The position numbers and the translations under genes were made by a program. This document shows positions 43,068 through 59,079 of a stretch of DNA of 64,000 bases, piece after piece (position 1 is the first letter of the stretch; each line of letters opens with the position of its first letter). The stretch is from Paraspadella gotoi (taxonomy: Eukaryota > Chaetognatha): assembly GCA_051294375.1 (NCBI GenBank), contig CM119269.1, forward strand, positions 15,387,918 through 15,451,917. The letters run 5' to 3'. The notes beneath the pieces were generated by a model that saw nothing but the letters and a program-made list of their open reading frames with translations, had not been told where the DNA came from and searched no databases.

Positions 43068-46000
43068 TATTTTTAGGTTTAGTGATAAAACTTGGGTGCA
43101 GTCAACGTGTGAGCTTTAAAGCTTTTTACCAATCCGTCGCCACACACTTCTTAGTTTGTTTTTCTTTATTATTCTTCCATGCGTTAAAATTATCGGTTTT
43201 ATCTCCTGGGAAATAAAGTAATTAGATTTGAAGGGAAGCAGAGGAATCAGAATAAAAAACGGCTGGTCGAGAACAAGAAACTTGCTGAAGACAGAAACAT
43301 TCTCGAAAAACAGATAACGAGAAACGTCCCAGGTAAGTACAGATTGAATCAATGAGCTTCCCAGGGAGAAAAAAAAATCAACAATCAGAAAATCAACTAA
43401 AGTATCCAACGTAAATTTTTGCTTTCACAAAAATAAAAATGTAAAGTCCTGACGACCACTTAGTATTTTCACAAATGGTTGTCTGGCGACAATTAATTTC
43501 GGCAGTTAAACCTAAACGAGGAGAACCACCCCAAAGACTGTATTTGAAAAGGGAGGCAGTTTTGATAAAAGTAGGCAAAACCTCTTACGAAGTCTGAAAA
43601 AACGGCAGAAGTATCGAAAAGTGGGAGGAAATTCGTGAAACTCGACGGAGAATAAAATTTGAGAAAGACCTTTGTTCTCCTTGGCCTCTTTATTCGCACT
43701 TTGAACAAACTGTCATAAGGAGTTTAAAACTTTTAAACTATTCCGTTTGAAAAATCATTGAAAGGGAAGTGAAACTACGTAGAACATATCGCAAGGACCA
43801 ATCCTCTTTTTGTGACATCTTAACACAATTGGCATTTCCGTATAAAATTTTTTTTTCAAAGAAAAGAGACAAAATTTATTCGTGCCTTGTCCGTTTCTGT
43901 TTTAGTGGGGGAAAACTTTTATTAGCAGTTGGAATTCTTCTAATTTTTTTTTTTTTCAATCAGTACGAATTAAACGGAAAAACGAGAAAAACTATGATTC
44001 ATAGTATGAAGTAGATACCGAAAATGGTTTCAATCAGGATTAAATTATATCGGCTCTCGCTCTTTTTTCTCTCTGTCCTCGATTCATTAAACCCGAATCA
44101 AGCGGTGATTTTCCGTCAGGCCAAGGTGACCTGTTAAAATTTCCAGGCAACATCCTAAAGTTCTTCCCCCATTAACATTTTACAACACCCAACGGGTTAA
44201 TTTTTGATTCAATATTTTTGATTCAATAGGCTATCCTGCCCAGAGTCCTGTCCTGACTTTGGAAATTGCCTAAACTGCGGTTCAATCTTCAATTCAATTC
44301 CTAAACATTTTCCGACGACAAGGCGAAAAAAAGAGCAAATCCGAATGACTCTGACCTTTCATCCCCTTTTTCGCCGACTGCGGTCCTTGGTGAGCGAATG
44401 CTCTGAAAACTTTTCGAATTTCTCTACTTTTTTTATAATAATTGTCTATCATTATAAACAATGACTAACCTAGGATAACAAATATACTATCTAGGAAAAA
44501 AGTATATGACATTCTTAATAAAGGATATCTACTCAAAAACTTATTTGATTTAAAAAAAAATAGAATATTTTTAAATCTACATTAAATTTTTTTTCAGTAG
44601 CTTCCTTCTTTTTTTTTTGTAGGTCAAATGGTTTAGAAGTTAAAGGCAAAACAATGAAAAATGTTTAAAAAAATTATATTTAATTTTTTACCATTTTTAG
44701 TATTTGTTTTTATTTCGAATAAAGTTATTTTTTTATTTTTTTTAAAATTTGATAATGCTAAAGGCCTTGTACCTCTTTTTGGTTCAAAAAAGTACTATTA
44801 TAGCTCTCAGAAAAAAAAGAAAGATGCTCAACATCAACATCGGGGCTGAAAAAAATTGTGTTAAAGACGTGTAAAAATATTTCAATGCCGAATTATACCA
44901 AATATTAAGAATGTTTTATCCAGGTTTTATATACTTTTTTTTGAATAAATGAATTATGTTTTATACTTTTTTCCTAGATAGTATAACCGGATATATATCA
45001 GAGATAAAAAAAATTGGATTTAAAATCTCAAATTTGCTTACAAAATTATCCAGATTCAAACCCGAGACGTCCCAAGTGCGTATGCATAAAATCATAACCC
45101 CAAGGCCGCTTTCGCTCCGTGAGCGCTCATCGAAGACCAAAAAATATACGAAGGATGTTGATGAGAATTGCTTGGCTCTGAACCAATGGTTTCGGACGGT
45201 CGGAGCAGCACAATTTTTTTTTCGTTGGAACTTTGTGAACTTTTTTTCAGGCCGTCTTTGCGCGAACAAACAAAAAAGGATTCCTGGCCTCATCTCGCCT
45301 CGAATTCGCCGGGAGGAGGAAGAGGACGAATTTTCTAAAAAGGGGATTCATTGTTGTCGTTGTTGTTGTTGTTGTTCGCCTAATCGATGTTGCGAGAGGT
45401 AGATAAGAAATGAAAAGAGAAGGAGAACGGAAAAGAGAGAAATTTTGTCGTGAATAAAATGGTCGTTGAGAAAAAAGAGGATTGGCGTTTTTGTTAATTG
45501 TTTGGTTCTCCAGGAAAATTTCGAATTGTTCTCAACAAAACAATAACGTAAATTTCTGGAATTTTTTTGAAAGAGCGATGTATCGTCGAAGAAATTCAAT
45601 AAAAGTTTAGGGAGGATAACAATATGAATTTATTAATCTTAATGAAAAAATGACGAGATAATAAACTTTTTTTAGTTTTACATATTTTTTTACATATATT
45701 TCATACTTTACGAAAAAACAAATGACGTGACTGGAATTGTTCACCGGACGACTAAAGCGACGACGCACGGTGCGTGAATCCGAGTCGACGATGACTCACT
45801 TTGCCTCACGTTTCCTTTTGGGTCGAAGCGGAGTCAAATTCCAGAAAATTCCGAGCTTTGACTTCTCGGCCAATTACTCAACGAGGGCGACGAGAGGAGA
45901 AATTAAGGAAGACGCGAGTTCGATTCCTCTCCTTTCATGAATCCTATCAGAAACTTACGAATTGTTTTTAACAGAACACAAGAAAAAAATTACCACAACA

Positions 46001-47841
46001 GATGCTTTGGATTTGAAAGACTACATTAACTAAAATTAGCAATTATGATAAATATTTTGTTAACCGAATTCAAAATTATGAGTCACGCTTACGATAAATC
46101 CTTGTAAGCTCCGATAAGAACTATCACAAAAATCGTTAAAATCAATAAAATTTAGACAAATAATAATGGATCGACGGAATTCCGTTTGCCGTTTTTTTTT
46201 CTTTTTTTTTCGTTGATAAGGCCGAATTTGGAACCAGGTTGACTGCTTTTTATTTTGAGGCGAGATCTCTTTTTGTTTAGAATCCGGTCTCGTCCACAAA
46301 ATCTCGAAAAGACCCCATTTTATCCCCTTTTGTCGGCGAAGACTTCTGAACGACGACAGACGAAAAGCGCTGAGGCCCAGGGGCGGCGAAAGAAGTCGGG
46401 GACCTTTTGGGAGAGGGAAGGAGGGATGTAGTGTTAGATCCAAAGACAGAAAGAATAAGCGGCTGTAGTGGAGAAAGGGAAGTTTGAGAAAGAAAGAAGA
46501 TTTTTAGGTAGATGAGAAGTCTTATCTTTTCCTTTTCAAAGGCTTTTGCCTTATCAGGATTTTTTCGGCGACGAAGGATCTCCGATCCAATTCTTGACAA
46601 TCGGTAGGTGAATCTCGTCGCATAGCAACCGGCCAAGCGGGAGAACAGAAAAGAAATTTAAGACGTCAAAAGTTGTCGGATTCTTTTACATAGTAGATGT
46701 AAAATTCGATCGGGCCAACAAGAGGAAACAAAAAGAGACGAGATAATTAGCGTTCGAAGAAAAAAATCTTTCGACCTTTCTCAGATTTTTTTACTCGGAA
46801 GGATCCAAAGCCCCAGTTTTGCCGACGGGCCCCGAGCCGCCTCACCACCAAATACAAAGTATCAAGAGAAAGTCGATTGCGATTTCCTTTTTTTCCGATC
46901 GGCCGGCGGATGTGTGAGTCGTGTCACGCATTTCACTCTCCCGATTAACCGCCCGTGGAGTGGTTTAAATTCAATTTTAAAGATGTTAACTGTAGTTTTT
47001 TTTAAAAATTATATCATTTAAATTTATACCGTTTTAAATTTTCTCGAAAACGAAAACCAAAAATTTTACGACGTGCAATTATTGAGTTTGGGGGCTGAGT
47101 CATTATAATTGAGGCAGTGCGATAGAAAAGCTTCGGATTTACTAAAGCCAAAGAGAGACAGTTCAGTTGCGTGCTGGTTCTTTCTAAATCCCAAATAGAA
47201 AAAAAATCAGTGCATGTCATAACAGATGGAGATATAAGAAGTATTTACACCTCATTTTGTTACATACACAATATCAAAACCTGATTCATAAAGTTCTCCC
47301 ATGTAGATTGTAGTAGAAACTGTAATTATGCTTATACCATGTGTTGCAAAAACCTTTTTGGAAAGAGATGAAGAAAAACTAATGTGAAGATTTGAGAGGT
47401 CATCAATAAATGAATTAAGGCTAGGACAAAATCATAAATTTTATATTTTTTATAATGAAGGTAAAACTAAGATTAGGGATATATAGATAGACCTTTATTA
47501 ATTTGAATTCTAATAATTTTTTTTCTCTATATGCTAGTTTTGACCAGAAAAACCAGAAAAAAAGTCGTTCATTTCGAAAAAAAAAAGTTTTAGTTGTTGA
47601 TGTTGTCACCAAAAAGTTGAGATTAAACTTAAAAAACAAATAGTCTTGACTCTAGTATATAATATATATAATATAATAAATATATAATTATAAATATAGA
47701 ATATCAAAAGTCCAAATAATTAAAAATACGAGAACCTTAGTTCTGAAATGCTCTTTTGTCTAGGACCAGTAGCTCGCTCTTATTAATACCCTGCCGCAAT
47801 TAACCAATCGAAGATAAAACGTCATCAGACTACTCGCAATC
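43068..47841. other. Gene-poor 4.8-kb interval between LIM gene and DNAJC25
   Basis: Mostly AT-rich with local GC-richer islands (45060-45400, 46300-46960). Open frames of 80-148 codons exist but have no recognisable domain, no consistent splice partners and biased low-complexity content. The two flanking genes diverge from it, so it probably holds their promoters and perhaps non-coding 5' exons. Confidence 0.5.
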
Positions 47842-49444
<1,603 letters not shown>

Positions 49445-49619
49445 CGCCTTTCATTAACTCTTCCCATGTATTACGCACCGTTATTCGTACTATTTCCCCC
49501 CCCCCTGCCGATCGTTAACGCGTTTTAACGTCAGCGGTTCGGTGATAGTCTTATTTTATTACGCTTTATGGTAATGATTTTTTGTAGTTCGAACTTTAAA
49601 CTTAAACAAAACAAATGAA

Positions 49620-50943
49620 ATGGATTCGGTGATCGATTTGACGAGAGAATACTCCTACGATGGCGAGGAAGAGGAGGTCGTCGAAGAAGAGGACGACGAC
49701 GACGTGGTGATAACGGGAATCGATCTACCCCCTCCGTCTCCCGAGTCCACGCTCACCCCTGCCCCCTCCAAATTCGACGATCACAATAGAAAAACTCTCG
49801 ATAACATGAACCCAGGCGATCTGATCGAATTTCACCGCGGCCTCTACCATCACTGGGGCGTAAGCATCGGTGAAGGACAAATCATCCACTTGAGCGGCGA
49901 AGGAGGCGACGGAATCAGGTTTTGAATCCTCGAGCATTTTCCGCGGAGAGAGGTCACTTTACGACCAATCTTATACCCCTCCCCCCCCCCGCAGTGCGAG
50001 CGCTGGCGGATCTATTGGCTCCATCTCCGGCGTCGCCTTCACGGTTTCCGGCGTCCAGTTCGACAAGGCCAGAGTCAAGTGCGACGGTTTTTGGGAAATC
50101 GCCCGCGGGTGCAAAGCAAGCGTCAACAATTCCAAGGACACTATTATTCGGTAGCCTCAGGATTTTTTTCGCGTTCATGATTAATCTCTGTTGACATTTC
50201 TCGGTCGGTCTATCGGTCGGTCGTATGTTTGTCTGTCGGTTTATCTCACTAATTTTAAAAATGTTCCTATCTTGCTTATACTTGGTTGCTCATTTGTTAT
50301 GATAGGAAAAAACCTCAAATCTAACCAACTGATGTTTTTTTATATAAATCTCAAACTAAAACGTCGAAAATACTAAAGATAACAAAGTCACTGCGGCGCA
50401 ACCCATTTGAATTTCGGTTCTTCTTCTTTTATATTGATGACATTATTTATCGTGTAATTGTCTGTCTCGTCAGTCCCGACGCGACTCACGTGATTGTCAA
50501 CCGAGCGCTAAGCAAAATTGGTGTCATCGGATACAACGTGCTGTGGTCCAACTGCGAACACTTCTCTTCATGGTGCCGTTACGGGATGGGATGGAGCGAC
50601 CAAGTGGAAAAGTTTGTCAGAGTATTCGACAGGTTGGTCGCCCCACAACATCGACTGAAGGGAAGTCGGTGTGCTTATCATTAACCGCGTTTCTTTAATA
50701 GTTACTTTAAATAATCTTATAATTCATCATGTCCTCCGACAATCTCCCTCAACATTTTTTTTTCTCATTGCGATCTTTACAAAAATCTTCCTCCCGCGCA
50801 GGGGAAAGGAGGTGTTAACGTCAGCGATGATGCTTCTCGGTTTTTGTCCTCGACGAATGAGACCCTACGCCTCTACAGCCGACGAGGAAGAGAATCTTCC
50901 GCCTCAAGAGCGCAAATTTCCTGAACTGGAATTTTTCAACTAG
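49620..50943 (+). CDS. LRAT-domain (NlpC/P60-like) protein
   Basis: Exons 49620..49918, 49995..50150, 50474..50632, 50802..50943 (251 aa). An acidic leader of about 60 residues precedes the LRAT fold: GDLIEFHRGLYHHWGV with the catalytic His at 78 and a second His near 90 (IIHL), and NCEHF with catalytic Cys179. This is the His...Cys arrangement of lecithin-retinol acyltransferase and PLAAT/HRASLS phospholipid acyltransferases. I cannot say which reaction it catalyses; the long insert between the two motifs, about 90 residues with its own Cys, resembles neither closely. There is no obvious C-terminal membrane anchor, unlike PLAAT; FAM84/LRATD-type proteins are another possibility. The gene begins 175 bp after the DNAJC25 stop, same strand. 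Its acceptor for exon 2 has a run of about 13 C residues; intron 2 contains repeat family C. Confidence 0.88.
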
Positions 50944-51137
50944 TCGACCCGATTCGGGCGGGAAATGCCCGCCCAATCTTAATTATCTCACAATTTTTAT
51001 TTATATCATTATAAATTATTGTATTTTTTTTCGCCATGGTGCCAAGAATGAGAAGTAAGATTGATCCACCACGACCGCTTGTTTTTGGAGTCACGAATTG
51101 GTCCGCGCCAAGTTAGTTCAGTCACCAACCAAACGAT

Positions 51138-52450
51138 TTATTCAGCCTCCATCAATGTGTTAATTTTCTCCTGGAGTTCTTTCAGTTCTCTTTCTGCCTT
51201 TTTCTCCTGAGCAGTTTTTGCCACCTTTCCGAGATTGCGAGCCATTTCGTTGTATCGTTTGGCTACCACAATATCACCGATGGCAAATTTAGACTGGAAA
51301 AACAAGAGCTTACCGTGGATTAAAAAAAAAAAATCAGAAACGATAAAAAAAATTGAAAGGGCAACACCAACCTGAGCCAACATATTGATGCAACAAATAT
51401 CATTTGGTTTGGCTTGAAGCGCTTTGTAAGCATGCCTCGTGGTTGTTCGCCATAGGGATTCTTGGTCTTGGTGTAGCTAGTCAAGCAAGTTTTAAAAAAT
51501 GTCAGCGAAGTTCACTGTTGAAAAACAAAACTCTTACCGCGTTATTTGAAGACTTGTCAAAAAATGCTGAGACGGACATAATAGATTTCAAACCAGCTTC
51601 CGTTCGGTTTTTGGCCATGCCGTAGTGGTATTCCGCCAGCGCAAAATTGGCAAGGAAGTTGGAGTCGTCCTCGCGATACGCGGCCTCCATGTGCTCCCGC
51701 GCCAACTGCCGAGGGGGGGGGGGAGAGACCGATTTCTTTGCTTTCGCGGTCATGACCTGAATCTCCCTACCGCGTGGAGCTCCCTTTGCTCCTCGTCTCG
51801 TCTCCGATCCCCCCGATCCTGCAGGACGACTCCATAAAGGGCGAGCACTTCCGACCTGAGCGCGCGGTCTCGTAATCGCGGCACTTGCTCAACCGCCTTT
51901 CCGATAAATAGGAGCGCCTCGTCGTGCAAGGTTTTCCGCCTATCCATTGACGTGTTGATCAATGCTTAAAACAAAAGATTTTTAAGAACGAAAATAGTCA
52001 AGACTGAACCAAAAGTAATAGCATAAAGCTTTTTTGTACCCATGTGATGGCAAGCTCTCGCTAAATGAAATAGCAACCGTGGGTCTCGATCGGTTTCAGG
52101 ATGAAGGTTCAGCATTTGGTATATTTCGTCGAAACGATCCTCGGCAAACAGCGCCTCGGCTTTCCCAGCTGCGTTTTCGTTCTTCAACCTGTGGAGTTTC
52201 GAAGGCGATTTCGTGTAAAATCACGATTATTAGAGCATCTCGAACAATCCCAGAGTAGCTCTTACCCAAAAAAAGACTTGATTTCGCATTTGGCGACGAT
52301 TGGGGACGCGGGAAGTTTAGGAACGCCGCTATAGAGAGCTCCTGCCGCCAGACACGCGACCCCAACCGTTTTAGCGCTAATCAACCCCGAGCGGAGGTAT
52401 TGCGCGGTTGCACGAACTACACCGGAGCCGTTTCGTAGACCAGTTGCCAT
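51138..52450 (-). CDS. RMDN1: Regulator of microtubule dynamics protein (TPR-like)
   Basis: Exons 52450-52266, 52188-52040, 51964-51771, 51705-51538, 51476-51372, 51293-51138 (318 aa). Residues 1-60 are a Ser/Ala/Gly-rich, weakly hydrophobic leader (mitochondrial or membrane targeting). Then come helical pairs of the RMDN/FAM82 family: KAEALFAEDRFDEIYQML, DPRLLFHLARACHHMG, ALLFIGKAVEQVP, LAREHMEAAYREDDSNFLANF, HAYKALQAKPND, with a Lys/Glu-rich C-terminal coiled helix. RMDN1 associates with microtubules and mitochondria. The middle (ALYGVVLQDRGDRRRDEEQ) is more diverged than the human protein. Which paralogue (1, 2 or 3) it is cannot be decided with certainty. Confidence 0.8.
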
Positions 52451-53509
52451 TGCGTTAAAAAACCAAAAAATTAAAAAAAAGATTCAAAAAATGAAAAAAA
52501 AAGTAAAAAAATGAAGATGCGTACGTGTACGATATACGGTACGATTACGATGTAAGCTATTTGTTGATGTGAATAAAGCTAGAAAATTATTGCCACGGAG
52601 TTGCTGTAAAATCTGTGGGACTTAACTATTACCAAGACTAGGTTTCGAACATAAACTTATCAAGAATAGCTAAATTGTTATGTCTTACATGACAAGTCAC
52701 TAACTTCTCGTACAAGTTCTGGTTATAACTAGAATTGTTTCTACCTCAATCATTAACCAATCATCCGATTGGTAATGTTATTAGTACATAGGAAAAAGGC
52801 ATTGTCATTGATATATGATCATGATCAAAGGCAACACTGATTTGTCAAACAAGACACAAGGCAGCGGAGATGAAAACAAAAAGATAAATACGCAAAGGTA
52901 AACATTAAAATATTGTCAGCAAATGAATCGTCAGGATGATAATGGATTTTAAAATACGAAAAACGATTGACCACGATATGAAGCGTCATGAAAGGGGATA
53001 AAATTACGAAATAATTATAAGGACGGTAGAACGATGACAATGGAATTGGCTAAGGGAGAGCTACGAATATGGACTAGATAACACTGATGCTAGCGAATAA
53101 ATTTCAAATGAATACTAAAGCAAGATAAAACCTCAATAATGGATTAATGGAGTAACTTTTAAAACTCGCTTTTCAAATTAAAAAGCAGACAGGTTTAAAA
53201 ATGGTATGATTCAAAACCGATATTTAAATATAATAGGCATAAAAGACACGTTCTGATCTGATTGCTCGATCCTTTGAAAAATTTTAAAATTGTTTCATTT
53301 CATTAAAAGTTATAAGTATTATAGACAAAATTTCAAGGAAAGAAGTTTTTTTCATTTTTTGTAATAATTATTATAATCATAAAATAGATCGCATATCCTT
53401 AGGTTAATATTATAATTTATTTTGCTGTAAACAAAATTTTTGCCGCATCGTTGAACTTATGATGATAGTCATTATCAAGTCTTTCATAGTTTTTGACCAG
53501 TTCTTCTTA
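52451..53509. other. Intergenic region, RMDN / GRB gene
   Basis: AT-rich, no convincing open frame on either strand. It holds the RMDN promoter (both genes run on the minus strand) and the 3' UTR of the GRB gene. Confidence 0.55.
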
Positions 53510-56500
53510 CTACGTGACGCGATAAACGCTGTTGGTAAGTCTTACGGGTAATCCGCCAATGTTCACCTGGAACGAAATTATCACAATAATTACAATATAC
53601 TTATTATACTCTATATCCATCGTAACATTATAGAAAAAAAAATTTAACACGTCACCTGGTAGAATTCGACAAGTTGAATCAGATCATTGAATCGTGTTCG
53701 GCCACCGTCTAAACTGAAACACACTCGCCCGGCTTCTTGAAACTAAAAACGAAAAATCAGAAAATTAATAATTTTATACCATAGTAGAAATCTACTATGA
53801 AATTATGTTCAATAGGGGCGGGGGTTCAAAACTTTAGTCTTGAAGTCTACTTTTAGGTAAAAAAAGAATTTTTAAAAAAAGTTCGATTTTAATGCTTTTA
53901 TTGTTGTTATTAAAATTACAATATTACTATTATTACTATCTTACTATATAATGATAAAAAAAAATTTTAATCAATCTTAACTTTTTTTGATGAATTCTGA
54001 TAGAGCATAAAAAGTTAAATAAAAAATATAACTACAACTTTCAAAAATTTTTATGTTCTCTTGGTCAAAATTAATAAAAAGTAATAAAATTATCAAAAAA
54101 TGATGTTATAAATAGTTTTTCATATTTTTCACACATTTATGATCAAAATATCGAAAAAAGAATTATACTTTGTGTAGAGAACTTTTTGCAAGCTACCTGA
54201 ATCTGATCTTAAAAATAAAAAAATAAAAAAAATTTTAGGCTTTCCTATTTATTTATAAATAAACATTAAAAAATTAATATATAGAGTATGGAGTAATATT
54301 AAAATTTTTTGTCTATTCAAATTTTTTAAAAAATGTCTAAATTTTCGTTTGAGCAGGTGCTTAATTCAAATTTCTTAACCACCTTACTGAGTTAAGCTCC
54401 CCCTAACCATAGCCAGCAATAGCAGCAATACACCCCACTCACCGCGGTTATTCGAAAATGTCGAGTCTTTAACCCGTGCGCCAGCGTTAAAACGTAGGTC
54501 CCGGAGTAGCTGAGACTCTCTCGCAGCAGGAAGAGTCCGTCTGTGGCGCCATGAATCTTGATCAGGTCTTGCGCCTCCTCGCGAGAGATTTTCCCGTGGA
54601 ACCAGGGTTGGCCCAGGTGGACGGCGGCTCCGGGGTGTGGGAAGCGGGGTGGTTGGAGGGCGAGGTCTTTGGTCGAGTGAGGGCGGGGAAGCGGGGCGGC
54701 AAACCCGGCCGCGCGGTGGGGCGAGGAGGGAAGGTGGGGGGAGGGAGAGAGTGGGGAGGACCGAGTCTCGCTGCGGTCCCACCGCTCGCCAGAGGCGATG
54801 GAACGGAAGGAAGACGTCGCCCGTTGACGCCACACGTGCGCCTCCTCGATGGCGGCCCCTTCCGCTTCCACGGGGTCCTCGATCACGCGACCCCCGTCGG
54901 GACCCGTGAAGTCCATCGCCACGCGATTTTGCGACCAGTGGACATCGTCCTGCGGGCGGTTGGACGATAGACATTAACATTCAAGATATAATTATTAGAT
55001 AGCCAGATTTATCTTAGAATTGATAGAATTATTGCTTTGATTTAAAAAACAATACAATAACTGAATACATGAACTATGTACATTATACAATCTATTCTTT
55101 TTTCCTTTTTCCATCCAGTATTTAAATTTTTAACACTCACCCCTGGGGACGCCATCGTCGACGGGTAAGTATTTTGCCGGCCTCGACTCTGACTCCGCAG
55201 TTCGCGTCTCTCTCTTCGCTCCGCCTCCCGGTAATTTTCCCGAAGCTGCTGTCCGAACTTGGCCAGCCGCAGTCCCGCTAACCAGCACTGTCGTTGTCGT
55301 TCGTCCTCCACGCACACCCACAACATCTCTTTGGGCTCCGCGACCGCTTTGTCGGGCTGAGAGTTCAATTGAATTTCGTTTAATGACAAGACGGAAATGT
55401 AAATGCACCTAATTTGCGACGAGACAGAGATAAAAAGACTCGGACCCAGACATCGTCGCGAAGGGTTAAAAAGTGTGCGGAGTTCCCCCTTATCGATCGC
55501 TCACCTTTAAACAGAAACAAAACTCGGTCGGGGGATTGACTCCAGTCTTTTTGGGTTGCGTTGCCACGTAGATGCTCGACTCTTGCAGACCCGAGATCAG
55601 TACCATGTGGCGAGGTTCTTTTGATGTCCCTGGGAGACGAAAAAAAAAGCATTAAAAATAATTATATTTATTATTATGATTCTTCAAAAATTTGACTCCA
55701 AAAAATAAATATCAATTTACCCCGAGCCCGTGGCCGAAACCGGAGAGAAAATTCTATCAACTTTCATCTCTTCACATTCTATATTTAATTTTAAAAGATT
55801 ACCTTTGGAAGAGACGTAAAGACCGGAGCCACGAAGAAAAGCAAAAGCCTTTCTCCAGCTTTTCTTGCCCATCTCCCTCATAACGACGTGGCCTTGAAGC
55901 TCCGGCACCTTCTCCGAAGACGAGTTATCGCGATACCCGATGGTCTCATCGCCGACTGGATCGACGCTCACGATGCTCTGAGAAAGGATCAGTTATTATT
56001 CTTACCAAATATTGCTATAATATAAACTGGTAAACAGACTAGGCTTGAATTAACTGGTCAGACGTCAGATTGAACAATGAACACTTATGACTTTTCCTAA
56101 CCACTATTCTCTTGTAGATTTCCGCCGTTTCCAAGGTATTGGCTTCGGCGCTTAGACTCAGCATTTGCAGCGGAAACGTCTGCAGAGGATTCTTAAAAAG
56201 TTCGAAGCGACGAAAATCCTTTCGGAAGGCGAAGCGGGGAGCCGAGTCGGTCGACGGAGGAGACGAGCCTGATTATGAAAACAAATGGTCGATTTAAATT
56301 TTGCATCAATACTTTTTAGAAAACAGTTCAGAAAACAATTTTGTAAAGACTTATTCAGTGATTGATTGATTCATCACCAACTGCCCATAAAAAGAAGAGA
56401 TTACAAAAAAATCATTGAAAAAAGAACGAAGTTTCTTTAATAAAAAACTAAAATTGCATACCGGAAGCGGAGGCGAGGGCTCTGGCGAGGAACGGCGATG

Positions 56501-59019
56501 AGGAGGTCGAAGAGTTGTCGACTTTGGACGGCCACGTCAGCTCCACAATCTCCAAGATCTTCTCGTGATCTTCCAGACTCCGTTCTGTGCGTCATCAATT
56601 AAAATTTCAAAGAGTGAGTGAGAAAACAAATCTTAGCTGAGAAAGACAAGTCTCCCTTCCCCCTTACCAATGCCGAGGGCTGGAAACTGCTCAACGATGC
56701 ACCAAACGCTGTTCTCCATGGCGCGGGTTCGGTGGATGAGAACGTGGCACAAGTCTCCGGCCGTCATGTATTCATCCGCCGTGATGTTGCGGTGGACGTT
56801 CTCCTCCGTGTAGACAAGAAGCTCCGTCTAGGGTGCCGAGTAAATAATGATAATAATTTATTATATAATATATTAAATAATAATAATATAACATAATAAC
56901 AATAATTTATTATTATAATTTACATAGTGACATTAATATCTTGATTTTGTATGAAAATTTAAAAAAAATTTAAATTTTGTATTTTAAAATATTCAATAAA
57001 AATATTTATTACAAATTATTTTATTTGTTATATTTATTTATATATTTTTTTAGAATTAGTTTTTATTAATTTTGATTTTTGATAATCTAAATCTGAATTT
57101 TATTAAACTATTAATGGGAGTGTTGTCTTCTGGTAATTGAGGGAGCATTTATACAACAAAAGGTTATATTACATCCTACCCAAGTATATAATTATAAAAT
57201 ATATCAATTTATTTAGAAGAAAACGTGCTCTATGAAAAGAGTTACGAAACATTCAAGCTCACAATGCATAAATTCCACTGAGAAACTCACATGCTTGGGG
57301 CCGATGTAGATTGAGTTGGAAACGGCCTTGGGGTCATTGACTTCTCGCTGGTGAATTCGAAAAGGCAACGATTGAGTTAGTTAACTAAGTTAGTAAAACG
57401 ATTAACTTGATTAGGGTTGTCTTTCCCATAAAAAAATGTATGGTGGAGGTTGCGTTTTTAACGTTTTTAACGATGGCCGGAAATATGGTTCTTGTGGCCT
57501 AAAACGTTCTCCATAAATAATAAATTCATTTAATACACGTATATAAGTTTTTAATTACATTTTAAATACTTTTACGCATGTTTACAACAAATAAATTGTG
57601 GTCTGTAGGACCTACATTGTAGGTACATATAGCAAAAGAGACCAACTAAGCAGATGGTATAAAATACTTGAAATTCGGTGTGGAAAAGACTGAGGTTGGA
57701 GCCGCACCCCCAGAGTCGTGTCGAAGACTCGCTAAAAGTCGAATTCATCGATTCCAGCGATCGGCATCCTCGAAGCGCCCAACGCCAAGATGGTGCAGCA
57801 GCCGGAACGGCCTTGACGCCGTATCGACGCTCTGGCGATGAAGGCGTCGCCTCTCTGTCTCGCCGCGACCTTCGACGCGGAAAAAGACGCCACCGCCTTC
57901 GCCGCCGCGAGAACCAACCGCCGACGGTTTGGACGACGCGGCGCCACCTCGAAACTCGGCGCTCCTTCTCGGCTTCGAATCGGAAATTGTCCCAGCGTCG
58001 TTCGGCCGAGGGACCGACCAAAACGTCGTCTTCATGGTCGAAGACGAGATTTTCAACGAAACTGACCGACCGCGACGACATGAGTCGTTCAACGATTTCT
58101 TGTGATTTTGAAAACGCGAACACGAATTTTTGTTCAAATTCTCTTTTTTTTTATCGATTTTTTTTTCCTTTTTCCTTTTTTTTTTCCTGCGCGAGATATC
58201 AGAAGTTCATTTCGAGGTAGTTAGAATATTTAAAAAAGATCTTCATTCCAGGACTCTCGAAAAAAATATTGGATCTCTTTCTCGCTTTGCTCAGCTGGAA
58301 AGGCAGTTATAAAATATTTTATTTGCTAATGCCTCCTTATTGGAAGGCACTTTTATAAGGTGATAAAGGACTGGCTTGGATAAAGTTAAATGAGTTATTA
58401 GAATCAGATAAAATTCTAATCAATAAATAATAATCGCTTTAAAATTACCGACGGACCGACTGAAAAGTGCCTTGCTGAGAGATTTTTAGCAGAGGCCGGA
58501 CGAAAAAGATTCGGCAAGATGGCACAGTTTTGAAAAAAAATCGATTTGGTGAAATTTTAATTATTTTACCGTTTCAATTTTTAAATGAAAGAAATTAAAA
58601 AAAACAATTTCCATTCATGTTATTTACTACCTAGTATCTAAAAAATAATTTGAAATGAATCCAAAAATGATGTTCATAATTATAATAGTATTTATGAATT
58701 AAAGTCGTTTTTTCTGGGTAAGGTAAAGGGAAAAACGGATCAACGAGTTCAACGATTCAGTGCAACGGAACTCTTCAAACTTTTTACGATCGAGCAAAGT
58801 CCGAGGGACTCTCTCTGCATCGAGCTCCGAGTACTAAAAACTGCAAAGTTGATAACCTTTCTTCTGGCGCCACTTTAACCATTAAGTTGGAAACGAATAA
58901 AAAGCTGAAACGTGCATATGTCTAGTTTAACGGTGAAAAAAAATTATTATCATTATTTATAAAGGACCGAATAAGTTATAAGTGATTTTTAGGTGAAAAT
59001 AAAGAAAGAGGGAAATAAG

Positions 59020-59079
<60 letters not shown>

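Noticed and set aside
43500-43710. Lys-rich open stretches resembling a decayed retroelement
   Set aside because: Only 20-30 codons each, in different frames, with no recognisable motif.
44956-45402. 148-codon plus-strand ORF
   Set aside because: Lys/Phe-rich AT-driven composition, no domain, opposite strand equally open, no splice context.
54551-54970. 139-codon plus-strand ORF rich in Gly and Arg
   Set aside because: Antisense shadow of the GC-rich BPS/SH2 exon of the GRB gene.
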